The notes beneath the pieces were generated by a model. That model searched no databases. It saw only the letters and a program-made list of their open reading frames with translations, and was not told the DNA's origin. A stretch of DNA of 64,000 nucleotides from Siphonobacter sp. BAB-5405 (lineage in GTDB: Bacteria > Bacteroidota > Bacteroidia > Cytophagales > Spirosomataceae). Location: the NCBI RefSeq assembly GCF_002872335.1, contig NZ_NJAG01000013.1, positions 89,341 to 153,340 of the forward strand, read 5' to 3'. This document shows positions 8,665-17,280 of this stretch, piece by piece. How positions within the stretch are numbered: the stretch's first letter is position 1; the number at the start of each line of letters is the position of its first letter. The position numbers and the translations under genes were made by a program.

Positions 8665-8754
8665 ATGCCTTGCGGAAAAAAACGTAAACGCCACAAAATC
8701 GCTACTCACAAACGTAAAAAGCGGCTGAGAAAGAACAGACACAAGAAGAAATAA
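8665..8754 (+). CDS. 29-aa extremely basic protein, AURKAIP1/COX24-like
   Basis: A 29-codon ORF (start MPCGKKRKRHKIATHKRKKR, ending NRHKKK) that is about 60% Lys/Arg/His. It resembles the very short AURKAIP1/COX24-domain proteins annotated in Bacteroidota, related to a mitochondrial small-subunit ribosomal protein; a ribosomal role is therefore likely but inferred. It lies between the TPR gene and rng and has a good ATG start. It is too short for ordinary gene callers. Confidence 0.75.
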   Translation: MPCGKKRKRHKIATHKRKKRLRKNRHKKK

Positions 8755-8762
8755 CATCGAGT

Positions 8763-8826
8763 GGAAAGTGAAAGGTGAAAAGTGTAGTTTTTTCACTTTT
8801 CACTTTTTGACTTTTCATTTTTCACT
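8763..8826 (+). terminator. A/T-rich inverted repeat, possible terminator
   Basis: Repeats of GTGAAAAGTG and CACTTTTCAC face each other around a TTTTTT run, so the transcript can fold into a hairpin after the 29-aa gene. The arms are simple A-rich repeats, and several pairings are possible. Confidence 0.5.
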
Positions 8827-8980
8827 CCTTGGGCTGGCCCGATTGGGTTACAGCCTTTTTGTGTATTCACCCAATTCTGTTCGAACCGAGTAAATGAATA
8901 AGAAAAGTTAAGTCAGCATCGCTTTCGTGTCGCTGGAAGCGTTTCTTATGGGTTTACTCTAAACCCTCTGAGCATCACCT

Positions 8981-10536
8981 GTGAGCAATGAATTAGTTAT
9001 CAATTCGACTCCCAAAGGTGATAGAATCGCTCTTTTGCAGGACAAAAGAATCGTTGAATATCACTTTGAAGAGTCAGAAGAGCACTTCTCTGTGGGCGAT
9101 ATCTACCTGGGAACGGTCAAAAAACTGGTCACCGGGCTCAATGCCGCTTTCATAGATATTGGGTACGAGAAAGATGCCTTTCTTCATTACCTGGACCTGG
9201 GGCATAACATCAATTCACTCAACAAGTACACGAAAGATGTAATTGCCAAACGGGTGAGTGATGGCATGCTGAATGGGTTCGAGATGGAGCCTGAAATAGA
9301 CAAGCATGGAAAGATTGACAAAGTCTTAACCAAAAATGCCCCTATTTTAGTCCAGGTCGTAAAGGAGCCTATTTCAACCAAAGGCCCCCGACTTTCCTGC
9401 GACATTTCCATTGCAGGCCGTTTTCTGGTACTGGTTCCTTTTGGACATTCGATTAATATTTCCAAAAAGATCACCAGCAAGCAGGAACGTCAACGCCTTC
9501 ATCGGCTTGTACAGGGCATTAAGCCGCCCAACTTTGGAGTAATCATCCGTACAGTCGCTGAAGGAAAAGAATCGGAGGAAATTGAACTCGACCTGCGAAG
9601 CCTGCTGGCCAAGTGGGATGCGGGGATGAAAGCCCTCCGGGACGCCAAGCCCCGTGATAAAATCATCGGTGAGATGAGCCGGGCTACGTCCATTATGCGG
9701 GACATGCTGAATGATAACTTCGACAGCATTACGCTCGACCATAAGGAAATGTACGAAGAGGTTCGATCGTATGTTACCCAGATTGCTCCCGAGAAGCAGA
9801 ATATTGTTAAATTCCATCAAGGGAAAAACAAGGTATTCGAACATTTCGGCATTGAAAAGCAGCTCAAAATGCTTTTCGGACGTTCGGTAAGTTTACCGGG
9901 CGGTGGCTATCTGATCATTGAACATACGGAAGCCTTACACGTCATTGACGTAAACTCTGGTAATAAATCCAATCAGGAAGAAAGCCAGGAAGATACGGCG
10001 GTCAATGTAAACATTGAAGCAGCCAAAGAAATTGCCCGTCAGTTGCGGCTTCGGGATATGGGTGGAATCATTGTCATCGATTTTATTGACATGAAAAAGC
10101 CCGAGAATAAGAAGCAGATTTATGACGTGATGCGGGAGGAAATGAAGCTCGATCGTTCGAAATTCACCATTCTGCCCCTCACTAAATTTGGTCTTATGCA
10201 GATTACCCGGCAACGGGTACGGCCCGAACTCAACATTCAGACTCAGGAAGTTTGTCCACCTGCGGTGGAACGGGAAAGATTACGGCGAGTATTGCAGTCT
10301 CAGACATTGTTGAACAAAATCTGGATTACATACTCAGTAAGCAGAATGAAAAAGGATTACGGATCATGCTCCACCCCTACCTTTATTCATACTTTATGAG
10401 CGGTTTTCCGTCTCGCCGAATGAAGTGGTGGCTGAAGTACCGAATCTGGGTAAACCTGGTACAGGACAGCTCACTAGGTGTTACCGAATTCCATTTTTAC
10501 AATAAGTCCGGCGAGCCGATTGAGGTACACGGATAA
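8981..10536 (+). pseudogene. rng: Ribonuclease G, interrupted by a one-base frameshift
   Basis: RNase E/G-family endonuclease for rRNA and mRNA processing. GTG start at 8981 (MSNELVINSTPKGDRIALL). An S1-like domain lies at about residues 35-130 (VGDIYLGTVKKLVTGLNAAF) and the catalytic DNase I-like region includes VIDVNSGNKSNQEESQ and IIVIDFIDMKK. At 10253-10259 the frame breaks inside the zinc-link motif: frame 1 reads TQEVCPPAVERERLRR, while the -1 frame continues with TCGGTGKITASIAVSD to the stop at 10536. One extra C in the CC run would restore CPTCGGTG and a 518-aa protein of normal length. As written, the protein loses the zinc link and the small C-terminal domain (stop near 10399). It could be a sequencing error or a real mutation. 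Confidence 0.88.
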
Positions 10537-10538
10537 AT

Positions 10539-10589
10539 GTATAAGAACGAAAAGGCCGGAATCACTTGATTCGTCTTTCGTTCTTATAC
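10539..10589. terminator. Bidirectional terminator
   Basis: Perfect 14-bp arms GTATAAGAACGAAA and TTTCGTTCTTATAC separated by 23 nt, between convergent rng and the J-domain gene. The right arm overlaps the last codons of the J-domain gene. Confidence 0.75.
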
Positions 10590-11603
10590 GTAATTGCGAA
10601 TCAGATCTTTCAAATGCTCTGGATTTCGGCTGCGTTTTAATTCCTCCTGCAATTGCTGAATCGTAGCCTTCAGGCGTTTAATTTCCTGAGCAAACTTGGC
10701 ATCCATCTGCCGGGGTTCTGCTACAAAGCGGGCCTGAAAATCACTTTTCCGTACTTCGTTCAGTTGACTTTGTAACTGATCAGCCTGCTTTTTCAGAGCC
10801 TGATTGTACGCGGCCATTTCCTGAAAATCGTCCGTCTGACTAGCCTCGGGTTGTTCACTCTGCAGTTTCAGCAAAGCAAACCAGTTACCCTGCTGATAGG
10901 CTTCCGTAAGCTCTTGCATCAGTCGGGTTTTATGCTCCCGTTGTACTTCGTCACGCTCGCGATCCGGGTGCAGGCGTTTCACCAGATTCATGTATAATTT
11001 ACGCAACGGGATGAGTTCAGTCGGTACGACTTCGGGTAGCTGTACGGCCTTTTTTTGCTTTCGTTTTTCCTTTTTCTCCGCTCGTTTCTGTCGTTTCTCC
11101 TCCTGCCGGGCCTGCTGTTTCGCCATCTGTTCGGCTACATACGCTCTTAATTCCTGCTCGTTCTTGAGGCGGACGCCTTCAAAACTAATGCCGTATTGCT
11201 GAGAAAACAGCTCTTTCAGTTCCTCAAGTCGGTCCTTCTCGGCTTTCGTTTCCTGGCCCGTATGCTCATTGTAGATGGCCCGCAGGTCTTCCCGTCCAAA
11301 CCGTCGGATCAGTACCGATGATTCCTGGATGATAAATTCCCGTAAAGCCCCTTTCTCCGCTTTTTTGAAGGCCTTGGAATGATAGGCATCATTGAAAAGA
11401 TGTACCCGGCGGACGTGAGCGTCTACTACGGCTTCTTCCAGCGGTAGAATTTCCTGCTTCACCCGTTCGCGGGCCATTGCCTCCCAGCTTTCGTAATTCT
11501 GAAGGTCCTGCCGTAGCTGCTCGATTCGTTGCAGGTACTTCTGAAACGTTTCCTGCACGTCGGATAGCGTCGCTTTTCCAGGGGTCGGTATTAACTTTTC
11601 CAC
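10584..11603 (-). CDS. Coiled-coil J-domain-like protein
   Basis: 339 aa. The N-terminal half is charged helix (LSDVQETFQKYLQRIEQLRQ). A Lys/Arg/Glu-rich helix (KRQKRAEKKEKRKQKK) lies near residue 170. A J-domain-like segment follows: PLRKLYMNLVKRLHPDRERD with the HPD tripeptide that stimulates Hsp70, then HKTRLMQELTEAYQQGNWFA. A C-terminal coiled coil ends the protein. Unlike DnaJ, the J-like segment is internal and there are no zinc or substrate domains, so it is a specialised co-chaperone at most. The gene is alone on this strand. Confidence 0.75.
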   Translation of the reverse strand: MEKLIPTPGKATLSDVQETFQKYLQRIEQLRQDLQNYESWEAMARERVKQEILPLEEAVVDAHVRRVHLFNDAYHSKAFKKAEKGALREFIIQESSVLIRRFGREDLRAIYNEHTGQETKAEKDRLEELKELFSQQYGISFEGVRLKNEQELRAYVAEQMAKQQARQEEKRQKRAEKKEKRKQKKAVQLPEVVPTELIPLRKLYMNLVKRLHPDRERDEVQREHKTRLMQELTEAYQQGNWFALLKLQSEQPEASQTDDFQEMAAYNQALKKQADQLQSQLNEVRKSDFQARFVAEPRQMDAKFAQEIKRLKATIQQLQEELKRSRNPEHLKDLIRNYV

Positions 11604-11719
11604 GCGTGAATCTGATTAAACTGCAAAGTACGGGAAGAGTTTAGTTCAAAAGAATAGGGCCTACCGAGTGTCTTTTAAAAATCGTAGCCCAATAAGTAGG
11701 CCTTTCACGATCGTACAGG

Positions 11720-11809
11720 ATCCTGCTTCACCTTGATAGAATCGTTCGTTTTTATGATAGGATTGAAGACGTACCAAGTAAAGGTTATCCTTTTCCTTTG
11801 AAGCAGGAT
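11720..11809. promoter_or_regulatory. Inverted repeat upstream of alcohol dehydrogenase
   Basis: ATCCTGCTTCA (11720-11730) and its exact reverse complement TGAAGCAGGAT (11799-11809) lie 50-140 nt upstream of the dehydrogenase start. It may be a paired operator or a leader hairpin. Confidence 0.35.
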
Positions 11810-11858
11810 TAGTCATTGCCTTTACCCGTATTCTTTCATCTATCTAAACACGTTTTCT

Positions 11859-12893
11859 ATGTTACCCCTTACTATGAAAGCGGCGGTTGTCCGTGAATTC
11901 GGAAAACCCCTATCCATTGAAGAAATGCCGGTTCGCCGACCCGGTCGTAACGAAATCTTAGTTAAAGTAATCGCTAGTGGCGTTTGTCATACTGATTTGC
12001 ACGCCGCAGGTGGCGACTGGCCGGTGAAACCCAAGCTACCGCTCATTCCTGGACATGAAGGCGTCGGGTATGTCGTAGCCTTAGGGCCGGATGTGACCAA
12101 CGTTAAAGAAGGTGATGCCGTTGGCGTACCCTGGCTCTATAGTACCTGTGGTTGCTGTGAGCATTGTATTACTGGCTGGGAAACGCTTTGCGAGAGTCAG
12201 CAAAACGGCGGCTATAGTGTAGACGGTGGCTACGCCGAGTACGTCATTGCCGATGCCCGATACGTAGGAAAGCTCCCCTCGAACGTCAACTTTATTGAGA
12301 TGGCTCCCATTCTTTGTGCCGGCGTAACCGTGTACAAAGGGTTGAAAGAAACTGAAACCAAACCCGGTGAGTGGGTGGCCATCTCGGGAATTGGCGGCCT
12401 GGGCCACGTAGCCGTACAATATGCGAAAGCCATGGGTATGCACGTTGCGGCTATTGATGTAGCGGACGATAAATTAGAGTTAGCGAAACGACTGGGAGCC
12501 GACTTGGTAGTCAATGCAAAAACGCAGAATCCGGGCGAATACTTGCAAAAGGAAGCAGGAGGTATGCACGGTGTACTGGTCACAGCGGTTTCACCCATTG
12601 CCTTCCGGCAAGGCATCGCAGCCCTTCGCAGAAAAGGAACCATTGCGTTGAACGGTTTACCTCCCGGAAGCTTTGATTTACCCATTTTCGAAACCGTTTT
12701 GAAACGTATCACCGTTCGCGGTTCTATCGTCGGTACGCGTAAAGATCTCCAGGAAGCAATCGAGTTTGCCGTCGAAGGGAAAGTACGGGCGACCGTGCAT
12801 ACGACTCCTTTGGAATCCATTAATGACGTGTTCGATCAAATGAAAAAAGGAGCGATCGAAGGCCGTATGGTGATGGAAATCGCTTCGGCCTGA
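11859..12893 (+). CDS. Zinc-dependent alcohol dehydrogenase (AdhP-like)
   Basis: 344 aa. Medium-chain dehydrogenase that interconverts alcohols and aldehydes with NAD. The catalytic zinc site is seen in GVCHTDLH and PGHEGVGYV. The structural zinc site is the Cys cluster in [17 protein letters not shown]. The Rossmann motif is [17 protein letters not shown]. The start is at 11859 ([11 protein letters not shown]) or, more in line with the family, at the internal ATG 11874 ([12 protein letters not shown]). Transcription ends at the hairpin 12926-12956. The protein is cytoplasmic. Confidence 0.93.
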   Translation: MLPLTMKAAVVREFGKPLSIEEMPVRRPGRNEILVKVIASGVCHTDLHAAGGDWPVKPKLPLIPGHEGVGYVVALGPDVTNVKEGDAVGVPWLYSTCGCCEHCITGWETLCESQQNGGYSVDGGYAEYVIADARYVGKLPSNVNFIEMAPILCAGVTVYKGLKETETKPGEWVAISGIGGLGHVAVQYAKAMGMHVAAIDVADDKLELAKRLGADLVVNAKTQNPGEYLQKEAGGMHGVLVTAVSPIAFRQGIAALRRKGTIALNGLPPGSFDLPIFETVLKRITVRGSIVGTRKDLQEAIEFAVEGKVRATVHTTPLESINDVFDQMKKGAIEGRMVMEIASA

Positions 12894-12925
12894 GTCTAGG
12901 TTTATCAGCGTACGCTTCCTACCAG

Positions 12926-12962
12926 GGAGCTAAACTTTTTCGTAAGGTTTAGCTCCTTTTTT
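12926..12962 (+). terminator. Rho-independent terminator after alcohol dehydrogenase
   Basis: Stem GGAGCTAAAC / GTTTAGCTCC followed by six T. It rules out a TTG at 12961 as the start of the next gene. Confidence 0.9.
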
Positions 12963-13101
12963 GTTACAGCAGGTTGAAGCACACTCGCTTCAAACCCTTC
13001 AGTCTCAGGATTCACCATTCATCCCAAAACTAACCCGATTTGAACTATCTCCGGTGGTACGCTTGTTTCAATCCTCAGAACTTGGTTTTAACGCTTCCCT
13101 C

Positions 13102-14412
13102 ATGAATAGAAGTCTCACTTTAATCATAACCCTTGCCGTCCTCCTGGTGGTAGACTGGTACGGTTTCCAGGCGGTGAAGGCCGCTACCCAACAGGCTTCA
13201 CCGGGCTGGCAACGCTTTGCCCGATTACTGTACTGGAGTTTTCCCGTGGTTGCCTTACTTATGTTTGCCCTCTCCGCTACGCTGGGTAGCGATTTCTGGG
13301 GACGTTTTAAATTTGTACGTGGGTTTTTGTTTAGTTACATTCTGATTGGTTACCTGGGCAAGATCTTCATGGTACCCTTTCTGTTGCTTGACGATCTCAG
13401 TCGGGCCTTCCGTTGGGTCATTTCCCATTTTAACTCCTCGTCTACGGTCGATACCCCCATTGTGGCGAACGCTCCCGATGTGGCTGTACCAGCTCCAACG
13501 GCCCAACTGCGTGATCCGGATACGATTTCCCGTTCAGAATTTCTGGCAAAATCCGCTCTGGTCGCTTCCGCGGTTCCGGCCATCGCTTTTACGTATGGCA
13601 TTGTATCCGGAGCCCACGATTACCGCATCCGCCGCGTACCGCTGGTACTGAAAAACCTACCCAAGCAATTTGATGGCTTACGGATCGCCCAGATTTCGGA
13701 TATCCACTCAGGTAGTTTCTTTAATAAAACGGCGGTGAAGGGCGGTATTGAAATGCTACTTCGCGAAAAACCCGATATGGTCTTCTTTACTGGTGATTTA
13801 GTGAACGATCGGGCCATCGAGGTAAAAGACTACAAAGATGTATTCGATAAAGTAAAAGCTCCCCTCGGCGTTTTCTCAACCCTGGGTAACCACGATTACG
13901 GTGACTACGCAGCCTGGAATAGTCCCCAGGAAAAACGCCAGAACCTGCTGGATCTCGAACGGGTACACCGCGAAATGGGGTACGATCTGTTGCTGGATGA
14001 ACACCGTTTTCTGGAAATGGGTGGTGAAAAACTGGCCATCATCGGGATTCAGAACTGGGGTACAGGCGGCTTTGCTCAATACGGAAATCTGAAAAAGGCG
14101 GCCGCCGGAACGGAAGAAGCTCCGGTGAAATTACTGCTCTCTCACGATCCGAGTCACTGGGATGCCCAGGTTCGTCCGCTGTTCCCGGATATTGATGTAC
14201 AGTTTGCCGGCCATACGCACGGAATGCAGTTTGGTGTCGAAACCAAGTACTTCCGCTGGAGCCCGGTTCAGTACCGCTACAAACAGTGGGCGGGTCTCTA
14301 CGAACAAGGCGATCAGAAATTATACGTAAATCGGGGCTATGGCTATATTGGCTACCCCGGACGCGTAGGGATGCCCCCGGAGATTACGATTTTTGAATTG
14401 AAGAAAGGATAG
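13102..14412 (+). CDS. Membrane-anchored metallophosphoesterase
   Basis: 436 aa from the ATG at 13102; an upstream TTG frame begins inside a terminator and was rejected. Three or four membrane segments occupy residues 1-145 (LTLIITLAVLLVVDWYGF, FPVVALLMFALSATLG, FLFSYILIGYLGKIFM), followed by a linker and a metallophosphoesterase domain with all five blocks: DIHSG, GDLVND, LGNHDYGDY, LLSHDPSH and AGHTHG. These bind two metal ions. The substrate is unknown; the family includes UDP-diacylglucosamine hydrolase-like and general phosphoesterases. The gene appears monocistronic, flanked by terminators on both sides. Confidence 0.9.
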   Translation: MNRSLTLIITLAVLLVVDWYGFQAVKAATQQASPGWQRFARLLYWSFPVVALLMFALSATLGSDFWGRFKFVRGFLFSYILIGYLGKIFMVPFLLLDDLSRAFRWVISHFNSSSTVDTPIVANAPDVAVPAPTAQLRDPDTISRSEFLAKSALVASAVPAIAFTYGIVSGAHDYRIRRVPLVLKNLPKQFDGLRIAQISDIHSGSFFNKTAVKGGIEMLLREKPDMVFFTGDLVNDRAIEVKDYKDVFDKVKAPLGVFSTLGNHDYGDYAAWNSPQEKRQNLLDLERVHREMGYDLLLDEHRFLEMGGEKLAIIGIQNWGTGGFAQYGNLKKAAAGTEEAPVKLLLSHDPSHWDAQVRPLFPDIDVQFAGHTHGMQFGVETKYFRWSPVQYRYKQWAGLYEQGDQKLYVNRGYGYIGYPGRVGMPPEITIFELKKG

Positions 14413-14473
14413 AAAACGGAGTTCCTCGTTGTTCGTTCTTTGAATCTTCCATTCCTCCTTAACAGGATCTCAA

Positions 14474-14505
14474 AAAGCCACGTAGAAAATTTTCTGCGTG
14501 GCTTT
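14474..14505 (+). terminator. Terminator after metallophosphoesterase
   Basis: Stem AAAGCCACG / CGTGGCTTT enclosing an inner palindrome (AGAAAATTTTCT), then AACTTTTT. Confidence 0.75.
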
Positions 14506-14589
14506 AACTTTTTATCGGTTGAAACATCTTTTTCGCAGGCTTGTTTTTACCTTAACTACCGTGTTCACCCGATTCAAATCCCGAATGTT

Positions 14590-15471
14590 ATGAAAAAAAT
14601 ACTCCTTGCTCTTGGTTTGGTTATGAACGGAATGCTTTCTTATGGTCAAAGCTGCTGTGAAGAAGCTACTGCAACCTGTCACGAAACGAAGGATCAGGCC
14701 AAAGGGCTGGCTCCCGATCCCATGCAATTGATGGCTTCTACCAAAGAGTTTCAGGCTATGCACGTAGAACCTCTACCTTTCACCTTCGTTAGTAAGGCCG
14801 GTGGCGAAATGATCAAGATGGATGCTCCCGACGGAAAAGCGGCAAACGGCTTTTTCATCAAGGCTAAAAGCCCCTCGAACAAATATCTGCTGGTCTATCA
14901 GGAATGGTGGGGCCTGAACGATTACGTAAAGCAGGAAGCTGAAAAGTACTACAACGAACTGGACGGCAAGGTAAACGTACTGGCTCTGGACATGTACGAC
15001 GGCAATGTAGCTACCACCCGCGAAGACGCCGGAAAATACATGAGTCAGGCGAAACCCGAGCGTCTGGAATCAATCATGAAAGCGGGCATTAACTACGGTG
15101 GACCCAAAGCTGAATTTGCGTCGATTGGCTGGTGCTTTGGTGGCATGCTTTCCCTGAAGTCCGCCCTGCTGGAAGGTTCACAGGCGGTGGGTTGCGTGAT
15201 GTATTACGGTCGTCCGGAGCAGGATATTGATAAACTGAAAGCCTTGAAAACAGACGTGATCGGTTTCTTCGGTAAGAAAGACAAAGGCATTCCTCCAACC
15301 GTAGTGGAGCAGTTCGAGAAAAACATGAAAATGGCTGGTAAAAAAATCGAAGTGAAGATGTACGATGCCGACCACGCCTTTGCCAATCCTAGCAACCCGA
15401 TCTACGACGAAGCCGCTACGAAAGATGCCTTTCAGCATTCGTCGGAATATCTGAAGAAAAAGCTGCTATAA
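14590..15471 (+). CDS. Secreted dienelactone hydrolase family protein
   Basis: 293 aa from the ATG at 14590 (MKKILLALGLVMNGMLSYGQ), which starts a clear signal peptide; the frame extends upstream without a better start. The alpha/beta hydrolase fold shows the nucleophile Cys in IGWCFGGML, an acid in FFGKKDKGIP and His in MYDADHAFANPS, the Cys-Asp-His triad of the dienelactone hydrolase family. The true substrate in the periplasm is unknown. Cys-rich mature N-terminus (SCCEEATATCHE) is unusual and may form disulphides. Confidence 0.88.
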   Translation: MKKILLALGLVMNGMLSYGQSCCEEATATCHETKDQAKGLAPDPMQLMASTKEFQAMHVEPLPFTFVSKAGGEMIKMDAPDGKAANGFFIKAKSPSNKYLLVYQEWWGLNDYVKQEAEKYYNELDGKVNVLALDMYDGNVATTREDAGKYMSQAKPERLESIMKAGINYGGPKAEFASIGWCFGGMLSLKSALLEGSQAVGCVMYYGRPEQDIDKLKALKTDVIGFFGKKDKGIPPTVVEQFEKNMKMAGKKIEVKMYDADHAFANPSNPIYDEAATKDAFQHSSEYLKKKLL

Positions 15472-15637
15472 GTTTTCGGTTTGCTGTTTGCAGAATTTTT
15501 GCCACGAAGGTACCAAGGCACGAAGTCTCACGCAGTAATAAGCTCAACGTGAGACTAGTTTCTGAAAACAGAAAACTAAAAACTGAAAACTAAACCGTCC
15601 GTACTTTGCGTTACTATCCTGTAAACGACATGATCCA

Positions 15638-15847
15638 ATGAAAAAGCTGATATTCACGTTACTGATTGGAGCTATGGTGTTGCCTGAGTACGCCTCCGCT
15701 TCAGCTCCAAGCCCTTCGTCGGGCACCACGGTACAAACCGAACAGGCCCACGCTCGGAAGCGACGGTCGTATCGCAAAAAGAAAGGTTTCATGTGGGGTT
15801 TGTTCCGGAAAAAAGACAAAGGCTGCGGCTGTCCCAGTTATAAATAA
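15638..15847 (+). CDS. Small secreted basic protein, unknown function
   Basis: 69 aa. Signal peptide MKKLIFTLLIGAMVLPEYAS(ASA) with a likely cleavage after ASA, then a Ser/Pro/Thr stretch, a highly basic segment (ARKRRSYRKKKGF) and a Cys-containing tail GCGCPSYK. No domain recognised; small basic proteins with this tail occur in related genomes, as far as I recall. It is followed by a hairpin terminator. Confidence 0.6.
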   Translation: MKKLIFTLLIGAMVLPEYASASAPSPSSGTTVQTEQAHARKRRSYRKKKGFMWGLFRKKDKGCGCPSYK

Positions 15848-15869
15848 TTGAAACGTACTTTCTATCGTT

Positions 15870-15896
15870 AACCTGTCTCGCAAGGACAGGTTTTTT
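15870..15896 (+). terminator. Terminator after the small basic protein
   Basis: Stem AACCTGTC / GACAGGTT with a 7-nt loop and a T-tract. Confidence 0.85.
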
Positions 15897-15908
15897 CATT
15901 CTCGACTG

Positions 15909-15916
15909 TACCTTTG
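15909..15916 (+). promoter_or_regulatory. Possible -7 box for the PaaE-like reductase
   Basis: TACCTTTG matches the Bacteroidetes TAnnTTTG -7 element about 100 nt before the start; no clear -33 box was seen. Confidence 0.35.
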
Positions 15917-16017
15917 CTTTTCGTTTTTCAGCAGAGAATTCTTCCGATGCGTTCTCTGATTTTCATACATGGTCAACGTCTCTAGTTGTGTTGACTGCCA
16001 ACGGTTAATTATTCCCA

Positions 16018-17109
16018 ATGAGCAAATATTTTCATTTAACGGTAAAAGAGGTCGTTCGTGAAACGGAGGATACCGTTACGATTCACTTCTGGCACCCACC
16101 CCACGCCACTATTCCGTATAAAGCTGGTCAGTTTCTGACATTGATCGTCACCGTCGAAGGCAAAAAATTACGTCGGGCGTACTCCATGTCCAGCTCGCCC
16201 ACCAAAGATGCTTCCATCGCGGTTACGGTCAAACGGCTGCCCAATGGTTTGGTCTCCAATTACCTCAACGATCAGGTAAAAGTGGGTGATGTCATCGAAG
16301 TGATGGAGCCGATGGGCCATTTTGTGTACGAGCCGCAAGCCCAGAAAACGGGCGGTCTGAGCTTTTTCAAATCCAACAAAGGCCGTCATCTGGTGTTTTT
16401 CGGTGCGGGTAGTGGCGTAACGCCGCTAATGTCGATGATCAAAACGGCCCTGCCCGGCGAACCCCAGTCTAAAGTCACGCTTTTTTACGGCAGTCGTATC
16501 GAAACGGGGATCATCTTCCGTGATCAGCTTTCGCAGTTGCAGGACCAGTACGGCGATCGCCTGGAAGTGGTGCACGTACTGAGCCAGCCCCAAAGCTGGG
16601 ATGAACGTACGGGTCGGATTAATCAACAGGCGGCCATTCGTTTATTGGACGAATTCGGTGTGAACGCCCGTTCGGCGGAATACTACATCTGCGGACCCGA
16701 CGGCATGATGGAAGAGGTACAGAACGCCTTATCCATTCTCGGTGTAGCTAAAGATCAGGTTCACAAGGAAAGCTTTGCTCCCTCGAAAGATACACACGGG
16801 GAAGTCGTGGAAGATGAAGACGATAGTAAACTCAAAACCCGTAGCGTGACCATCATCTACGAAGGGGCTGAATACAAAGTGGAGGTAAAGCCTCACCAGA
16901 CGATTCTGGAAGCAGGACTGGAAATGGACATTGATCTACCTTACTCCTGCCAGGCTGGGATGTGTACGGCCTGTATGGGTCGTTGCAAATCGGGCAAGGT
17001 ACTCATGGACGAAGAAGATGGCCTTTCCCCGCAGGAAATCGACGCCGGTTTTGTACTCACCTGCGTAGCCCACCCGCTGACCGAGGGGGTTGTGGTGGAA
17101 ATTGAGTAA
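16018..17109 (+). CDS. FAD/NADPH oxidoreductase with 2Fe-2S domain (PaaE-like)
   Basis: 363 aa. Three domains in order: an FAD-binding barrel (RAYSMSSSPTKDASIAVTVK, about 50-70), an NAD(P)-binding domain (LVFFGAGSGVTPLMSMIK, YYICGPDGMMEEV) and a C-terminal plant-type ferredoxin domain with Cys ligands in YSCQAGMCTACMGRC and a final Cys in LTCVAHPL. It passes electrons from NADPH to a partner oxygenase or desaturase. In Bacteroidota this architecture is often called ferredoxin-NADP reductase or phenylacetate-CoA oxygenase reductase; no paa gene lies next to it, so the partner is open. Monocistronic. Confidence 0.9.
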   Translation: MSKYFHLTVKEVVRETEDTVTIHFWHPPHATIPYKAGQFLTLIVTVEGKKLRRAYSMSSSPTKDASIAVTVKRLPNGLVSNYLNDQVKVGDVIEVMEPMGHFVYEPQAQKTGGLSFFKSNKGRHLVFFGAGSGVTPLMSMIKTALPGEPQSKVTLFYGSRIETGIIFRDQLSQLQDQYGDRLEVVHVLSQPQSWDERTGRINQQAAIRLLDEFGVNARSAEYYICGPDGMMEEVQNALSILGVAKDQVHKESFAPSKDTHGEVVEDEDDSKLKTRSVTIIYEGAEYKVEVKPHQTILEAGLEMDIDLPYSCQAGMCTACMGRCKSGKVLMDEEDGLSPQEIDAGFVLTCVAHPLTEGVVVEIE

Positions 17110-17112
17110 GCG

Positions 17113-17275
17113 TTTAGGGTTTTGTGTTTAGAGTTTAGAGTTACAACGGCCATGATTACTGGTGCCTCATTTTTGTACAACGATGTTAGAGCACACACAT
17201 GGTTACCCGATTAGATTGCTGTCGATGCTACGTGGCCCGATAATTAACTCAAAACACGAAACACAAAACCCTAAA
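17113..17275. repeat. Intergenic inverted repeat TTTAGGGTTTTGTGTTT
   Basis: TTTAGGGTTTTGTGTTT at 17113-17129 and its exact reverse complement at 17259-17275 bracket the gap between two convergent genes. It may act as a long-loop bidirectional terminator. A related pair exists at 47924-47987. Confidence 0.6.
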
Positions 17276-17280
17276 TTCTC

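Noticed and set aside
10250-10262. Programmed -1 frameshift in rng
   Set aside because: The CC run is too short for a slippery heptamer, and the missing base restores a conserved motif; an indel is simpler.
13846-14412. Opposite-strand ORFs within metallophosphoesterase
   Set aside because: Shadows of the coding strand, where all catalytic blocks are present.
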